Assembly (NCBI RefSeq): GCF_015706575.1
Contig: NW_024037053.1
Location: 2,790,001 to 2,854,000 of the forward strand
Direction: 5' to 3'
DNA from: Patiria miniata
Taxonomy: Eukaryota > Echinodermata > Asteroidea > Valvatida > Asterinidae
Length of the DNA: 64,000 bases
How positions within the stretch are numbered: position 1 is the stretch's first letter; each line of letters starts with the position of its first letter. Positions 23,795-36,007 of this stretch are shown one piece after another. Below the pieces are notes generated by a model. That model was not told where the DNA came from. It did not search any database and worked only from the letters and a program-made list of their open reading frames with translations. The position numbers and the translations under genes were made by a program.

Positions 23795-24240
23795 GCCACG
23801 TCACAGCGTCACGTCACGTCACAGCGTCACGATAGAAGCTGCTGGTAAAGCAAATGATGCTTACCATTATGGAGAAAAAAAAAAGGTACACTTCTGTTGT
23901 ACTTTATTAAGAAAAAAAAAAGCCGTTTTGGCCCGAACTGAATGACACTCACAACTAGGGACTGTTGTAGCGGTTGGTATATTTTACAGCCGCCCTGCAT
24001 TTTGTTCCTATAAATTTTTCCCTAACGCCCAATGGAAATGATATTATCAGGTGTTGTTTACAAACAGAATTGTCAAACGGGGAAGAAATAATCATCAACC
24101 AAAAGTCAAAAATCTTATTAGAAAGATTGTCGCTTAATTGAAAGTGATAATCCAATAGGATTTGTAAACTTAAGTATTCTTCATTTTATATATTGTTTTT
24201 GCATGTGGTTGATAATACATCTTGGCATTAAACAAAGCAG
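23795..24240 (+). other. Probable SERBP1 3' UTR
   Basis: AT-rich and repeat-free sequence directly after the stop. The first variant poly(A) signal I see is ATTAAA near 24228-24233. The first AATAAA (25662-25667) lies inside a MITE. The transcript end is not determined. Confidence 0.35.
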
Positions 24241-25185
24241 GTTATTAGTGACGCAAAATAATGCCTGAAAACGATTGTTTTGTTTTTTTACTTGAAATAG
24301 CCGACAAAAGTACTCTATAGTCAATTTTGTGATTCATTTCTAGAGGAGGTCTGGAGATTTTTTCTTCCACTGTTCATTTTATGTGAATACTTTTAAAAGA
24401 ATTAATAATTTCTCGTAGCAATGCAGTCCACGGGCCATAGATAAATTTATATGCTGAAAAAAATTATGATCTGAAAGATTTTTTGATATTTTCTTATGTT
24501 TGTTGAAGATGAGTGATCTCTGCCCTTCATGTAGAAACTAGCGCCTTTTTTTTTTTGGTTTGTTTTGTATAATTTTAATTGCGGCCCTAGGGTGCATTGA
24601 TCGAGAACAAATTGAATCCCGAGCCTACTTGTAAAATACGTAAATCAAAGAAATCTTTGAGACCCTTTTTGCAAATTATTGAAGAAGGAATTTTTTGTTT
24701 TGGCTTTAGAAGGTAAAATCGAGGTGTTGATGTTCATCTTTGAAAACCTTTTTGCCAACTTTTAGCCAAATCAAAACCACGCTGCAGAGAAAGATGTGAA
24801 TTATTTCCTAGCAAATTTGCCACAGAAGGAAAACAATGATTACGATAGATTTTTGATATTTGAAGGAGATTTTTTTTGCAAAACGGAATGCTTCAGAAGT
24901 GGTTGTTTTTTTTGTATAAGATTGTAAGCTTGTTTACAAAATAGTTCCGATTGGAATGAAATGAGGCTAGGGGAATATTGGATCAGCGAGAATGCATATC
25001 TGTGTGTCCACTCAAAATTTCGGTGCAATTTCTGGAACTGTTTTTGAATCTGGTTGCCTGCAAGTTAACTGTATTGTTGAATTATTTTGTCTGAAATTGA
25101 TCCATATTTCACTCATATGGAAAGCATGTATACCACGTCTTAGAAAATGCTGGGAATTTGGCTGAATATTTGTGAACAGAGAAAT
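24241..25185. other. Gene-free AT-rich stretch after SERBP1
   Basis: No repeats or genes recognised. It could include a longer SERBP1 3' UTR. Confidence 0.25.
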
Positions 25186-25325
25186 TGACTGGAGCGAGAT
25201 TTGAACTGTTAATCAACGGAGAGCAACAAAACTCCAAACTAGATAGCTCAGTTGGTAGAGCATCGGTACTGCTTTTCCAGCTGTCACAGGTTCAACTTCA
25301 AATCCCTCGCCAGTCAATTTCTTGG
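25186..25325. mobile_element. Inverted tRNA-like element, copy 2
   Basis: Left end GACTGGAGCGAGATTTGAAC and right end CGCCAGTCAATTT are inverted copies. The middle has TAGATAGCTCAGTTGGTAGA (A-box) and ACAGGTTCAAC (B-box). Same family as 5739 and 60654. Confidence 0.65.
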
Positions 25326-25634
25326 TTTGACCCTTGTCGACAAATCTGGGCACGGTATCACGTCTTTCACAGGAGGCCCCCTTCAATGGCCGAAGCATTG
25401 TGATTATATCCGTACAATAGCGTGCACAGTGGTTTCGCCATTGAAGGGGCACCTGATTGAACAGGTGATCACATGCCAAGATTCGTTTATACTGAAGAAT
25501 GAAAAATAGTGAACTTGGTCACTTTCCCATAGTGGTTCAATTGTTTAATTTCCTTGTCCAACATGTGTTAACTTTACCAAATTCGCAGTTCATTTTTCCC
25601 TAATGATGTCGCAATTTCTTTGTAGGAGAAATCA

Positions 25635-26021
25635 CAATAAGCCATTATCGAGTTAAATTTGAATAAAATCTGGAATGCTGAGTTAATCCAATGTTTTGCA
25701 CATTTTAACTTGCATTCTGCCGACCAAAGAGACTGTTACTATATCACGCTATTCGGGGCAAGCCTTATGCTAGCAACCCCCAGCTCCGGCATGGTCTGGT
25801 GTCTTTGTGCCATTTTCACCCATTGTGAACAATGTATTGGTGCTGAGCGTCTCTTACATAACTATGCAAGAGCTTGCCCCGAATCATGTGATTAGCAACA
25901 GTGTGTTTGGTCGGGAGAATTCGAAGTTAAAATTGTGGCAAGCATTCTGAGCAAGTCGGTGTACCAGATGTTTTCAAATTTAAATCCCAAAGGGTATAGG
26001 CCACACGCAAATGGCTTATTG
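25635..26021 (+). mobile_element. MITE family J, copy 1
   Basis: Ends CAATAAGCCATT / AATGGCTTATTG. The interior GGGGCAAGCCTTATGCTAGC and TCACCCATTGTGAACAATGT are shared with an inverted copy at 60265-60650. Near-palindromic, non-coding. Confidence 0.82.
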
Positions 26022-27055
26022 ACTGAATGAGTTGGTATACTTTTTGAATTATTTTACTGGAGCCTCCATGCACTGGTAGTCCTAGAGAATATTTACACAA
26101 ATTTCCTATTGAACACTCCATTCAAAGTATGACAAGTTTACTGCTAGTTCCTTACAGTTGAGAAGCGAAGTTGATGTTGCCACTTTGTTTCGACTTGCTC
26201 AATTGTCCAGGGTTATTTGTGTTGAAAAGAAAAGTATATCAGACTATGTCTACCTCTTCTTCTCTAGTTCTGCCATTCAGCGCTAACTTCCAAAATGGTG
26301 CTAATTTTTTTGTCGTTGGCCCGTAAACTGAATTCTGAACTTTAGTCGATTCTGTTTCAAGATGACTTTGTGCAATGTAAATTTTTGCTCAAACGTTGCT
26401 GTATAAATATGCTCATACATGTACCAAGAATTGACATTTTGTACAAAAAACGAAGGTTATCGCAGCTAAAACAAATCCTTGTACTGAGGTTTAGAATACT
26501 GATGGCTTATTATAGGAATGTATTTTGTACTGTCGGTATTTTGTTGATAAATGCATGCAGAACTTAACTTCATAAATGGCGTTCCTAAAAATGATGTAAA
26601 AAGGGTGATATTTCTAATTGACCATATTGACATACCTTCAGTAATCCACGAGTTATATGTAGAAGATAGATTTAGCAATGCAATTTCCTGGCAAATGGCG
26701 GCGTTTAGAGAAGAAAAGGAAATCTCTTCGCAAGTTTCTTTCTAAAAGGCTTCCAAATATTATCCAAAATTGTTTCATTTTTCCCCAGCCTCATTTCATG
26801 TGTACCTACCATCATGCCTTGATGTATTGTTTACGTAGCACTGACAGAATAACATTGCTATTGGGTGGAAGAAAAAAAACTTTAAAAAGCGTGTTTTTGG
26901 TCTTTTTAAAACTTTTGTGTAGAGTGTTTGAACTTTCAGCTACATCTGCATGAATATTGAGTACATTACCGAAAACTGTTTTAGCATCTGTAAGGTGTAT
27001 GTTCAGTAAGGTTTGTTGATGTAAATATCCAAAGTTTACATTTATGTTTGTATGT
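26022..27055. other. Gene-free stretch
   Basis: AT-rich, nothing recognised. Confidence 0.25.
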
Positions 27056-27325
27056 TAAACTGATAATGTAGTAACCAACTGATAAGTATCACCAACCAAT
27101 GACACACAAATTGACCGATACTGTATCATTATTCCAATAATGTAACAAAAAATGATGGATAATATACTACACTATCAGTCAATTTTCGTTACATTATAGG
27201 TAAGGACCTATAATGCAACAACATTTGACTGATAGTGTAGTACATTCTACTTCACTTTCGGTCAATTTTGTGTTACATTATCGGTTAGTGATACATTATC
27301 TGTTGGTTACTACATTATCAGTTGA
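27056..27325. mobile_element. 270-bp palindromic element
   Basis: Left arm AACTGATAATGTAGTAACCA, right arm TGGTTACTACATTATCAGTT. The arms meet at ATTATAGGT-aagg-ACCTATAAT (27194-27215). TGATAATGTA-like motifs recur inside each arm. Confidence 0.88.
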
Positions 27326-28123
27326 AACACATGTATTTCCAAATTGCAAAATTTGTTCATGTGAAAACATGAAATCCACAAGGCTATAATACATTACATT
27401 TAAATATTAGGGCCCAAAGATTCTTTTTCCTCAAACGAAAAATGGACACGTGATAAAAATACAACTTTCTGTCAATCACATGATAGACTATTCACATTAA
27501 TATCTTTTATTATATCACCACGCAACAATATACAGATTACTGCACCAAAGAACTATAAACCTTAGATAGTACCCTATGCCCAAAGCTGCAAAACTACAAG
27601 AAAATAACTTACCGTAGAACTATCTGAATATAGAATCCTCTAACATAAATAAGACAAAATTTGCCACGAAAAAGAACAACTTACCTACGGAAATAGACAA
27701 AAGTCATAATTTTTTTTTTCAGTACTATATCATGCTTAAATTAACTGAAAAATAAATACGTTTTGCTTTTTAGTACTTTAGATTAATGTACACTGAAGAG
27801 GTGGTACAATTTGAATACAAAGATCAGAACGTGAATATTATAAAGCATGCCGTACGTATATTAAATGATTTGGCTTTTATTCTTAGACAATATTCTATTT
27901 CACAATAATCGGTAATTAACGGAGACAATGGGCAGTGAATATATATACAATACCGTATGATAAGGAAAGCACTAAATTTGAAACGAAAAACTGGAATGTG
28001 TGCGGACAAATTTTAAAACCTTGGTCTGAAATTTGGAGTATGAAGATCTGGAAATATTTCAAAGGAAAGTTGGAATTGATTTTGCAAGAAAATACTAGGG
28101 GTTAGAAAATACTATGACGATTG
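27326..28123. other. Gene-free stretch before the satellite
   Basis: AT-rich, nothing recognised. Confidence 0.25.
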
Positions 28124-28500
28124 CCATAACATAAGGGGTTAGCCTTGCATTATTATTTAAAAAAAAAATTCCACGAATGTAATTTTCATCAAAAATTAAA
28201 TACGGTAAGGGGTTAGCCTTGCATTTTTATCAAAAATGGCACGAAAGTCAATTTTCATTAAATATTCAATAAGGTAAGGGGTTAGCCTTGCATTTTTATC
28301 AAAAATGGCACGAAAGTCAATTTTCATTAAAACTTCAATATGGTAAGGGTTAGCCTTGCTTTTATATCAAAAATGGCACGAAAGTCAATTTTCATTAAAA
28401 CTTCAATATGGTAAGGGGTTAGCCTTGCATTTTTATCAAAAATGGCACGAAAGTCAATTTTCATCAAAAATTCAACATGGTAAGGGGTTAGCCTTGCTTT
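28124..28500 (+). repeat. 69-bp tandem array
   Basis: Units contain TAAGGGGTTAGCCTTGCATT and GGCACGAAAGTCAATTTTCA. The GGGGTTAGCC motif recurs at 28209, 28278, 28415 and 28484. Five to six units. Confidence 0.9.
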
Positions 28501-30612
28501 TATAGAGGAATTTCTGCGTTGTTTGACGAAGTCAATTTTTGGCCAAAATTTGTTAAAATTGTAAGGCTAACCCCTTGGTTTTTTTTCAATTTTGGCCAAA
28601 AAATGAAATTGCTTCAAACTTGCAGGAAAGATGCTAAAGAGCCCCTAGAACGCATTCCCATTAATTTGGATGCTCCTCTTACCTCTAAAAGAATATCTGC
28701 ATTGTTTAGAGAATATTTTATTTTTTGCCCAATTTCATCAAAAATGTAAGGCTAACCCCTTGTTTTTTTTTCAATTTTGGCCAAAAAATGAAATTGCTTC
28801 AAACTTGCAGGAAAGATGCTTAAGAGCCCCTAGAATGCATTCCCATTAATTTGGATGCTCCTCTTACCTCTAAAAGAATATCTGCATTGTTTAGAGAATA
28901 TTTTATTTTTTGCCCAATTTCATCAAAAATGTAAGGCTAACCCCTTGTTTTTTTTTCAATTTTGGCCAAAAAATGAAATTGCTTCAAACTTGCAGGAAAG
29001 ATGCTAAAGAGCCCCTAGAACGCATTCCCATTTAATTTGGATGCTCCTCTTACCTCTAAAAGAATATCTGCATTGTTTAGAGAAAAGTTAATTTTTGGCC
29101 AAATTTCATCAAAAATGTAAGGCTTACCCCTTGTTTTTTTTTCAATTTTGGCCAAAAAATGAAATTGCTTCAAACTTGCAGGAAAGATGCTAAAGAGCCC
29201 CTAGAACGCATTCCCATTTAATTTGGATGCTCCTCTTACCTCTAAAAGAATATCTGCATTGTTTAGAGAAAAGTTAATTTTTGGCCAAATTTCATCAAAA
29301 ATGTAAGGCTTACCCCTTGTTTTTTTTTCAATTTTGGCCAAAAAATGAAATTGCTTCAAAGTTGCAGGAAAGATGCTTAAGAGCCCCTAGAACGCATTCC
29401 CATTTAATTTGGATGCTCCTCTTACCTCTAAAAGAATATCTGCATTGTTTAGAGAAAAGTCAATTTTTTGCCAATTTCATCAAAAATGTAAGGCTTACCC
29501 CTCGTTTTTTTTTTTCAATTTTGGCCAAAAAATGAAAATGCTTCAAACTTGCAGGAAAGATGCTTAAGAGCCCCTAGAACGCATTTCCATTTAATTTGGA
29601 TGCTTCTCTTACCTATAAAAGAATATCTGCATTGTTTAGAGAAAAGTTTATTTTTTGCCCAATTTCATCAAAAATGTAAGGCTAACCCCTTGTTTTTTTT
29701 TCAATTTTGGCCAAAAAATGAAATTGCTTCAAACTTGCAGGAAAGATGCTTAAGAGCCCCTAGAATGCATTCCCATTAATTTGGATGCTCCTCTTACCTC
29801 TAAAAGAATATCTGCATTGTTTAGAGAATATTTTATTTTTTGCCCAATTTCATCAAAAATGTAAGGCTAACCCCTTGTTTTTTTTTCAATTTTGGCCAAA
29901 AAATGAAATTGCTTCAAAGTTGCAGGAAAGATGCTTAAGAGCCCCTAGAACGCATTCCCATTTAATTTGGATGCTCCTCTTACCTCTAAAAGAATATCTG
30001 CATTGTTTAGAGAAAAGTTAATTTTTGGCCAAATTTCATCAAAAATGTAAGGCTAACCCCTTGTTTTTTTTTTCAATTTTGGCCAAAAAATGAAATTGCT
30101 TCAAACTTGCAGGAAATGTGCTTAAGGGACCCTACAACACATTCCCATTTAAGTTGGATGCTCCTCTTACCTAAAAAAGAATATCTGCATTGTTTAGAGA
30201 AAAGTGAATTTTTGGCAAAATTTCATCAAAAATGTAAGGCTAACCCCTTGTTTTTTTTTCAATTTTGGCCAAAAAATGAAATTGCTTCAAAGTTGCAGGA
30301 AAGATGCTTAAGAGCCCCTAGAACGCATTTCCATTTAATTTGGATGCTTCTCTTACCTATAAAAGAATATCTGCATTGTTTAGAGAAAAGTTTATTTTTG
30401 GCCAAATTTCATCAAAAATGTAAGGCTAACCCCTTGTTTTTTTTTTCAATTTTGGCCAAAAAATGAAATTGCTTCAAACTTGCAGGAAATGTGCTTAAGG
30501 GACCCTAGAACACATTCCCATTTAAGTTGGATGCTCCTCTTACCTCTAAAGGAATATCTGCATTGTTTAAAGAAAAGTAAATTTTTGGTCAAATTTCAGC
30601 AAAAATGTAAAT
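28501..30612 (+). repeat. 186-bp satellite array, about 11 units
   Basis: GTAAGGCTAACCCCTTG (or the TACCCC variant) recurs at 28746, 28931, 29117, 29303, 29488, 29676, 29861, 30047, 30234 and 30420, and a degenerate copy at 30607. Spacing is 185-188 bp. Units also contain AATTTTGGCCAAAAAATGAA and GATGCTCCTCTTACCTCTAA. The period is a multiple of three, which creates long open frames without gene features. Confidence 0.95.
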
Positions 30613-31210
30613 GTACATGTAAATTTTACATATTTTCCCTACCCCCAAAATGGATGATTCTTGCCTAAATTTGCCAAAATTTCAGTGTTTGACTATTGAT
30701 TTATGCTCCACTGGTCTCCTGAGGAATTTCTGTGTTGTTTGGCAAAAAGTCAATTTTTTGCCAAATTTTGTTAAAATTGTAAGGCTAACCCCTTGTATTT
30801 TTTTCAATTTTGGCCAAAAAATGAAGTTCCTTGAAACTTGCTGGAAAGATGCCTAAGGTAACCCTGAACACATTCCAATTCGATTTGGGAACAGATATGC
30901 CTTCGAAAAGAACATTTGGTGGAAAATTTGGGGAAAAAAACAGTCAAAATTCTTGTTCTTTTACATGTTTTCCCTACCCCTAAAACACATGTTTTTTGCC
31001 TAAATCTGCCAAAATTTCGGTGTTTGACTATTGATTCATGCTCCACTCATCTGTAGAGGAATTTCTGCATTGTTTGGAGAAAAGTCAATTTTTGGCCAAA
31101 TTTTGTTAAAATTGCAAGGCTAACCCCTTGTATTTTTTTCAATTTTGGCCAAAAAAATTAAATTCCTTGAAACTTGCAGGAAAGATGCCTCAGGTAACCC
31201 TGAACACATT
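30613..31210 (+). repeat. Diverged satellite tail
   Basis: Two longer, degenerate units of about 335 bp (motif at 30778 and 31115) with added segments such as TTTGACTATTGATTTATGCT and TTTTCCCTACCCC. Confidence 0.75.
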
Positions 31211-31280
31211 CAGGAATAGTGCAATTTTGTACTGTATCTTACTAGAGGAATGAAAATGATTTTTACTTCAGTTCCAGCAT

Positions 31281-31380
31281 TGATGGAATGATAATAATAT
31301 AATAATCTTATATAGCGCCGATTCCGTCAAAAATGATGCTGAAGACGCTTTACAATAATTATTAATCAGAGTAATACATT
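31281..31380 (-). mobile_element. SINE/LINE 3'-tail fragment
   Basis: On the minus strand it reads GGCGCTATATAAGATTATTA followed by an ATT-rich tail, the usual CR1/L2-type 3' end used by many SINEs. Only the tail is present. Confidence 0.5.
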
Positions 31381-33458
31381 AATAGGGTAAGAATTCTCAC
31401 ATAAACGCATGCATTGCACATGATTTTGTTTCTATAAGTATAACTGTATATTGATAGCACATACACCATGTAATATACCATTGAAAGACTAAAAATACCA
31501 AGAAGTTAGAACCTCGGAGGGCCTTTCCAGTACAAAGAATATACTGTGAAAAGAATTGCTACCATCGCAACGAGAAGGCTATTGTAATGTGGCCAAGCAT
31601 AAATTTCACGTTAACAATATGCATTCCAGCACGTACAGAGAGTACAACAGGGTTCATTGAGCTAAAGATTCACCCACTGCTACTGGACAAAAAAAAACAT
31701 TTCACCTAGTTCTGGCTTGTCCTTTAATCCCTTCTACAAGTCTTTCGAAAAACAACTTAGAGTCCTCAGGATATAACTTCAGGGAGCGGCTAAACATAAA
31801 ATGTGACGTGGTGTTTCAAAACCAGACAGAATTGGGCAGAGCTATGCATAGAGAAACGGCTGCAAAAGACATGGGGTGATTGTTAGCAATTTTGAGATTT
31901 TTTTTTTTTTCAAATTTGTGATGCTATGCTTTGGAATATCTAATTGCAAAAAAACAAAGCAGCGTTTGAAAGAGCAAGGTCTGTATTTTATTAATATTGC
32001 AATTACTCAAAATTGACTTCTTGCCCAAAAGCGCCTGATTTTGACATATCACGTCACAATTATTTTGACAAGAACGTGTAAACAATCATGCTGAAAACTG
32101 GCCGAGAACCAGTGACAAGCAGTAGATGTACATGTATTATTTTTGGCTGGTAACCGCTTGCACCTGTACTTCACAGCTCCCCGAAACTGGGCCCAATTGT
32201 TAACTGTACTGTGTCTAAGTCTTGACTCAAGATGTTTCTTCACACATCGCCATGTAGGAAGTCACAAGTATCGCAACAAAAATATGAAAACAGCCTGGAT
32301 CGAGACTACACTGTCCTCAGTGTCAATATTTCACCTAACTCTGTATTGCGCTGCAAATACAGTAGCTTCATTCTCTGCCCATTGCAAAATGTTCATGTGT
32401 GTCCAAGAAAACATAATAGAGTGTACGTTAAACTATAAAGAATTTTTATGGAAACGTTGAGGGCAGACATTAAGATGGGGGTACACTACAACATTTCGAA
32501 TTAAGATATAGATGGCAAAACAATTATTCGGCATGATTATATAGTCCCTAAAAATGCATGTACTGTTTTTTTCTCATTTTATTTTTCAACGAAAGTGAAC
32601 AAATATAAGCTACCTACATAAACACCTTAAAGACATCGATGGGAATGTAAGACAACTTTTGATGAAAAAAAGTGCATCTACATTTTGAGTCTTCATCGGG
32701 TGATGAAATTTTGGAATAATGATCGGCCACCATCTTTGTCATGTTCCTTAGCCAACTGAATGATAAGTAAGCTGCAGGAAACCACTGCAGAAGGTACCAG
32801 ACTATTTGCCCCATTTGATCCTGAGTGCCAGAAATGATAATGAAATCTCTTCAAAGGTTCACAAATCTAGACTAAATACCCAACTGAAAAATGTAGACGC
32901 ACTTTTTTTAAAGAGCTTTTATATTAATGGGAAATATTCGCTTCGGCCTTTTATTCCAACGCTAACTTCCCTTCTGAAGCAAAAACGTAATCTCCACGAA
33001 CACTTCGCCATCCAAGATGTTGCAAAAACTAGCTCCTTTTTTTTTTTGGTTAATTTTTTTTTAATAGGTTTTTAAAGCAGGGAGTTAGGATGACGATCAC
33101 ATGTACTTCAAAAAGGATACATATATTTCATACATGTGTATTACTAGACAAAGAGTGCTAAACTATCTTACTGTCCTGTCATACCTAAACGTGTTAATAT
33201 ACTGTATATATTGCCTTCAATACGTTGGTTTTTGTTTAATATTTAAATACTCATTCTGCTAACCCTGGAAACTTATCAAACTGCGGCTACATTCTCTCCT
33301 GAATAGATAACTTCCATTTTTTTGTACTTTTCCCATTTTTTGTGTGGATAGTACGTGAAACGTAAAGAACATGTCGACAATCCATTGCATATTTTGTCAT
33401 AAATTCCATGATTTCTTTCATTTCATAGCTCATTAACCTCCTAAAGAATACTCTTCTC
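31381..33458. other. Gene-free stretch
   Basis: No gene or clear repeat recognised. Confidence 0.25.
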
Positions 33459-33507
33459 AGGCCGTGTCCGAATTACTTGGCTTCAACTGGAAATTCGGAC
33501 ACGGCCT
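33459..33507. mobile_element. 49-bp perfect hairpin, minimal MITE relative
   Basis: AGGCCGTGTCCGAATT and its exact complement AATTCGGACACGGCCT around a 17-nt loop. The arm matches the end of the MITE at 19821. Confidence 0.75.
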
Positions 33508-35490
33508 CAACAAAAATGCAACCAATACCATCATACAGCGCCCTCTATAGCCAGAATACATCTCAACATTTCCAAAACAAAATTTGCTCCTAATTTTGTT
33601 TTCTCTACATCAAATCAAGCATTTTTTTTCTCAATTATAATAAATAAATAGCCAACAAAGTTTTTTTCACTTTTACAATTTTTAAAATCATTTGCTCATG
33701 ATTTTTTTTTTTTTTTTCAATTAAAAATTTTAAATATTTTTCAATTTTAATCAGGTGCTTCTTCATAGCAACAGCCAACGGTGTAAACTGCATGAATAAT
33801 GAACTTTCTCCACAGTGTTGTTATTCTCATTAGCAAAACCGAATAACCAGAAAACTTTGAGATGTCTAACAGATTTGTATCTTCACAAGAAGAAACCCGG
33901 AAAAATTTGGCTAAACAATTTTTTTTTTGGCAAAATGACTGCAAATAGGAGACCTGTGGAATTCCCAAAATTGACTTCAAATACACGACTTAAAAATCAA
34001 CCTCCAAATGCATCACCTCTTTTTTTTTTTAGAAAACAATATCTTGTTTCTGAATTGGGTAGCAGAGGCAGACATGAAAATCAGAAATCTTCAGTAAAAT
34101 CACAAGTTTTGACATTTTCCCAATTTTTGGGATGTCTCAGACTTGTCTAGCATTTTCGTCTGATTTAAAAAGATTTTTTTTTACATCAAAAATGATTTCT
34201 GTCAGACCTTCCCAACGTGCAGAGGGGAAAAAAAGGCAAAACATTTCTGGAGTAATTGAACATCTCGGCAACTCCCAATATTCGACGTGTACACGAAGGA
34301 CAGAACAAATAACTTAATTACATCCTAAATAAATAACACAAATTCCATTAAAAATATGTCCTTCCACATTCTGTGATTAAAAATTTAATTTAGTTTTCAT
34401 ATTACAGTTGTGCACTGATTAGATTTGCCAGACGCACAATTACATCCAACGTTTTGCCTTTTTTTCTCCTTCCCCCTCGCAAAAATAAAACATGATTTGT
34501 TGACACAAGGGCCAAGAAGATATCAAATTGCATTTGTTTTTCCGAGACAGGTCTCCTTTTTGTTGACAACCCAAAGGAGAAAAAAATCTTACGGTTTCTC
34601 TGCGCACTGCCCCTTTTGATGTCCAATGCAGTGACATTGCTGGCGGCAAGACGGATCTGTACTTACTGTATGCACGGAGCGTGCAGCGAGGATAAATAGC
34701 TTAGGGTAAGAGGCTTGCGTTTCCATCAGTTCACGTTGTTGGCTGCGTTGTTTATTTTGTCATTTCTTCGGGTGAAAATCTGAAGTCTGGGTTGATGCAT
34801 CTATGGAACTGAGAAAGGAACTGGATAAAAACAAAGAGAAAGAGAAAAATATATAATTTTTCGTTTGACTTTGACAGGTATTTTTATAAATATGATAATT
34901 GTTATATGATGTAGTACGGCTATAGTCTGAGAATTGGACATTCACGTTTGCAGAGCCACATGATGAATGTCTGATAAATCCTTACAGGCAAATTTTATGC
35001 AACCCCACACGACAGCCAATCGGAGTCGACTTTAGAAACTGTGATGTCAATGAACTGTGATGAAAACCCGGTAGAAGGCGCCCGCTGAATGGTCAGAATC
35101 TCGAGGTCAAGACGCAGCCTTGTTTTGCATAATTTATCGAATAATCTGCTCGTATATCATTGACCCTTGCTGTGCAAGGGGATAATAGACTACAATGGCT
35201 ACAGGATAGATATAAATTCACTGCACAAATAGTTTATAATATATATTAACAAAAACAGGTATCACAATTTATGTATAACCATAGAAAAGCTGAATTTAGA
35301 ATTTTTAAGATCATCCCTTCATAGGTTAAATTCAAACATGCCAATGTTGTTTTATACCAAATTTTCTGTGACATCTAGTCATTTGCTTGGATTTGATCAA
35401 TCAATGAAAATGACAAAGTATACAGACACAAAGAAACATTCTATGGTCATGAAAATGCCAAATCGTGCTTTACAAATACTGCAAGCCTGA
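33508..35490. other. Gene-free stretch
   Basis: AT-rich with homopolymer runs. No gene recognised. Confidence 0.25.
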
Positions 35491-36007
35491 AGCCAGCCGC
35501 ACACGAGAGCTACGTGCTGAGCAAAAACTCATTCGAGGCCGTTTGCTCAGCACGTAGCTCAGGAAATATCCCAATGTGCGGTGAATTTTTGCTGAGGCCG
35601 TGAGGCAAATATCTATCCTGCTCGATTTCTTTTACCTCGCGAGGTGAAAAACTCACCGTGTGCGGTCAACCTGAGCTATGTGCTGAGCTAAAAAGATTAG
35701 CCAACGAAATCACGTATTATGTACACGTGATTTTAAGATATTTTTGTGCAAATCTCCTAAAGCCTGCTTTCATTGGCTAGTCAAGCTTTTAAGCTCAGCA
35801 CATAGCTCAGGTTGACCGCACACAGTGAGTTTTTTGCCTAGTGAGCAACAAAAATCATAACAGGATAGATATTTGCCTCATGGCCTCATGAGGCAGAAAA
35901 CTCAGCGAAAATTCACCGCACATGGGGATATTTTGTGAGCTACGTGCTGAGCAAACGGCCTCGGATGACCTTTTGCTCAGCACGTAGCTCTCGTGTGCGA
36001 TGGGCTT
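35491..36007. mobile_element. 517-bp nested palindrome
   Basis: The outer arms begin GCACACGAGAGCTACGTGCT and are complementary nearly to the centre. Each arm itself contains a hairpin (GAGCTACGTGCTGAGCAAA / TTTGCTCAGCACGTAGCTC). The inner arms carry CCTGAGCTATGTGCTGAGCT. No coding capacity. Confidence 0.9.

Noticed and set aside
23102-23804. Long open frames in the other plus frame and on the minus strand over SERBP1 exon 6
   Set aside because: Shadow frames of a GC-rich Gly/Arg repeat. Their products are low-complexity (Ala/Val or Thr/His) and unlike any family.
25635-26021. Open frames over the family J repeat (25659-25895 and 60287-60628) that look conserved between two loci
   Set aside because: Conservation is explained by two copies of the same non-coding MITE. 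The frame has no domain and the similarity includes non-coding ends.
29281-30668. A series of similar long open frames (…FFFQFWPKNEIASKLQERCL…) across the satellite
   Set aside because: They arise because the 186-bp satellite period is divisible by three. There are no splice signals or domain, and the frame breaks when a unit changes length.
28124-31210. Telomere-like sequence (GGGGTTAG / CTAACCCC)
   Set aside because: The motif occurs once per 69- or 186-bp unit, not as a tandem TTAGGG hexamer.
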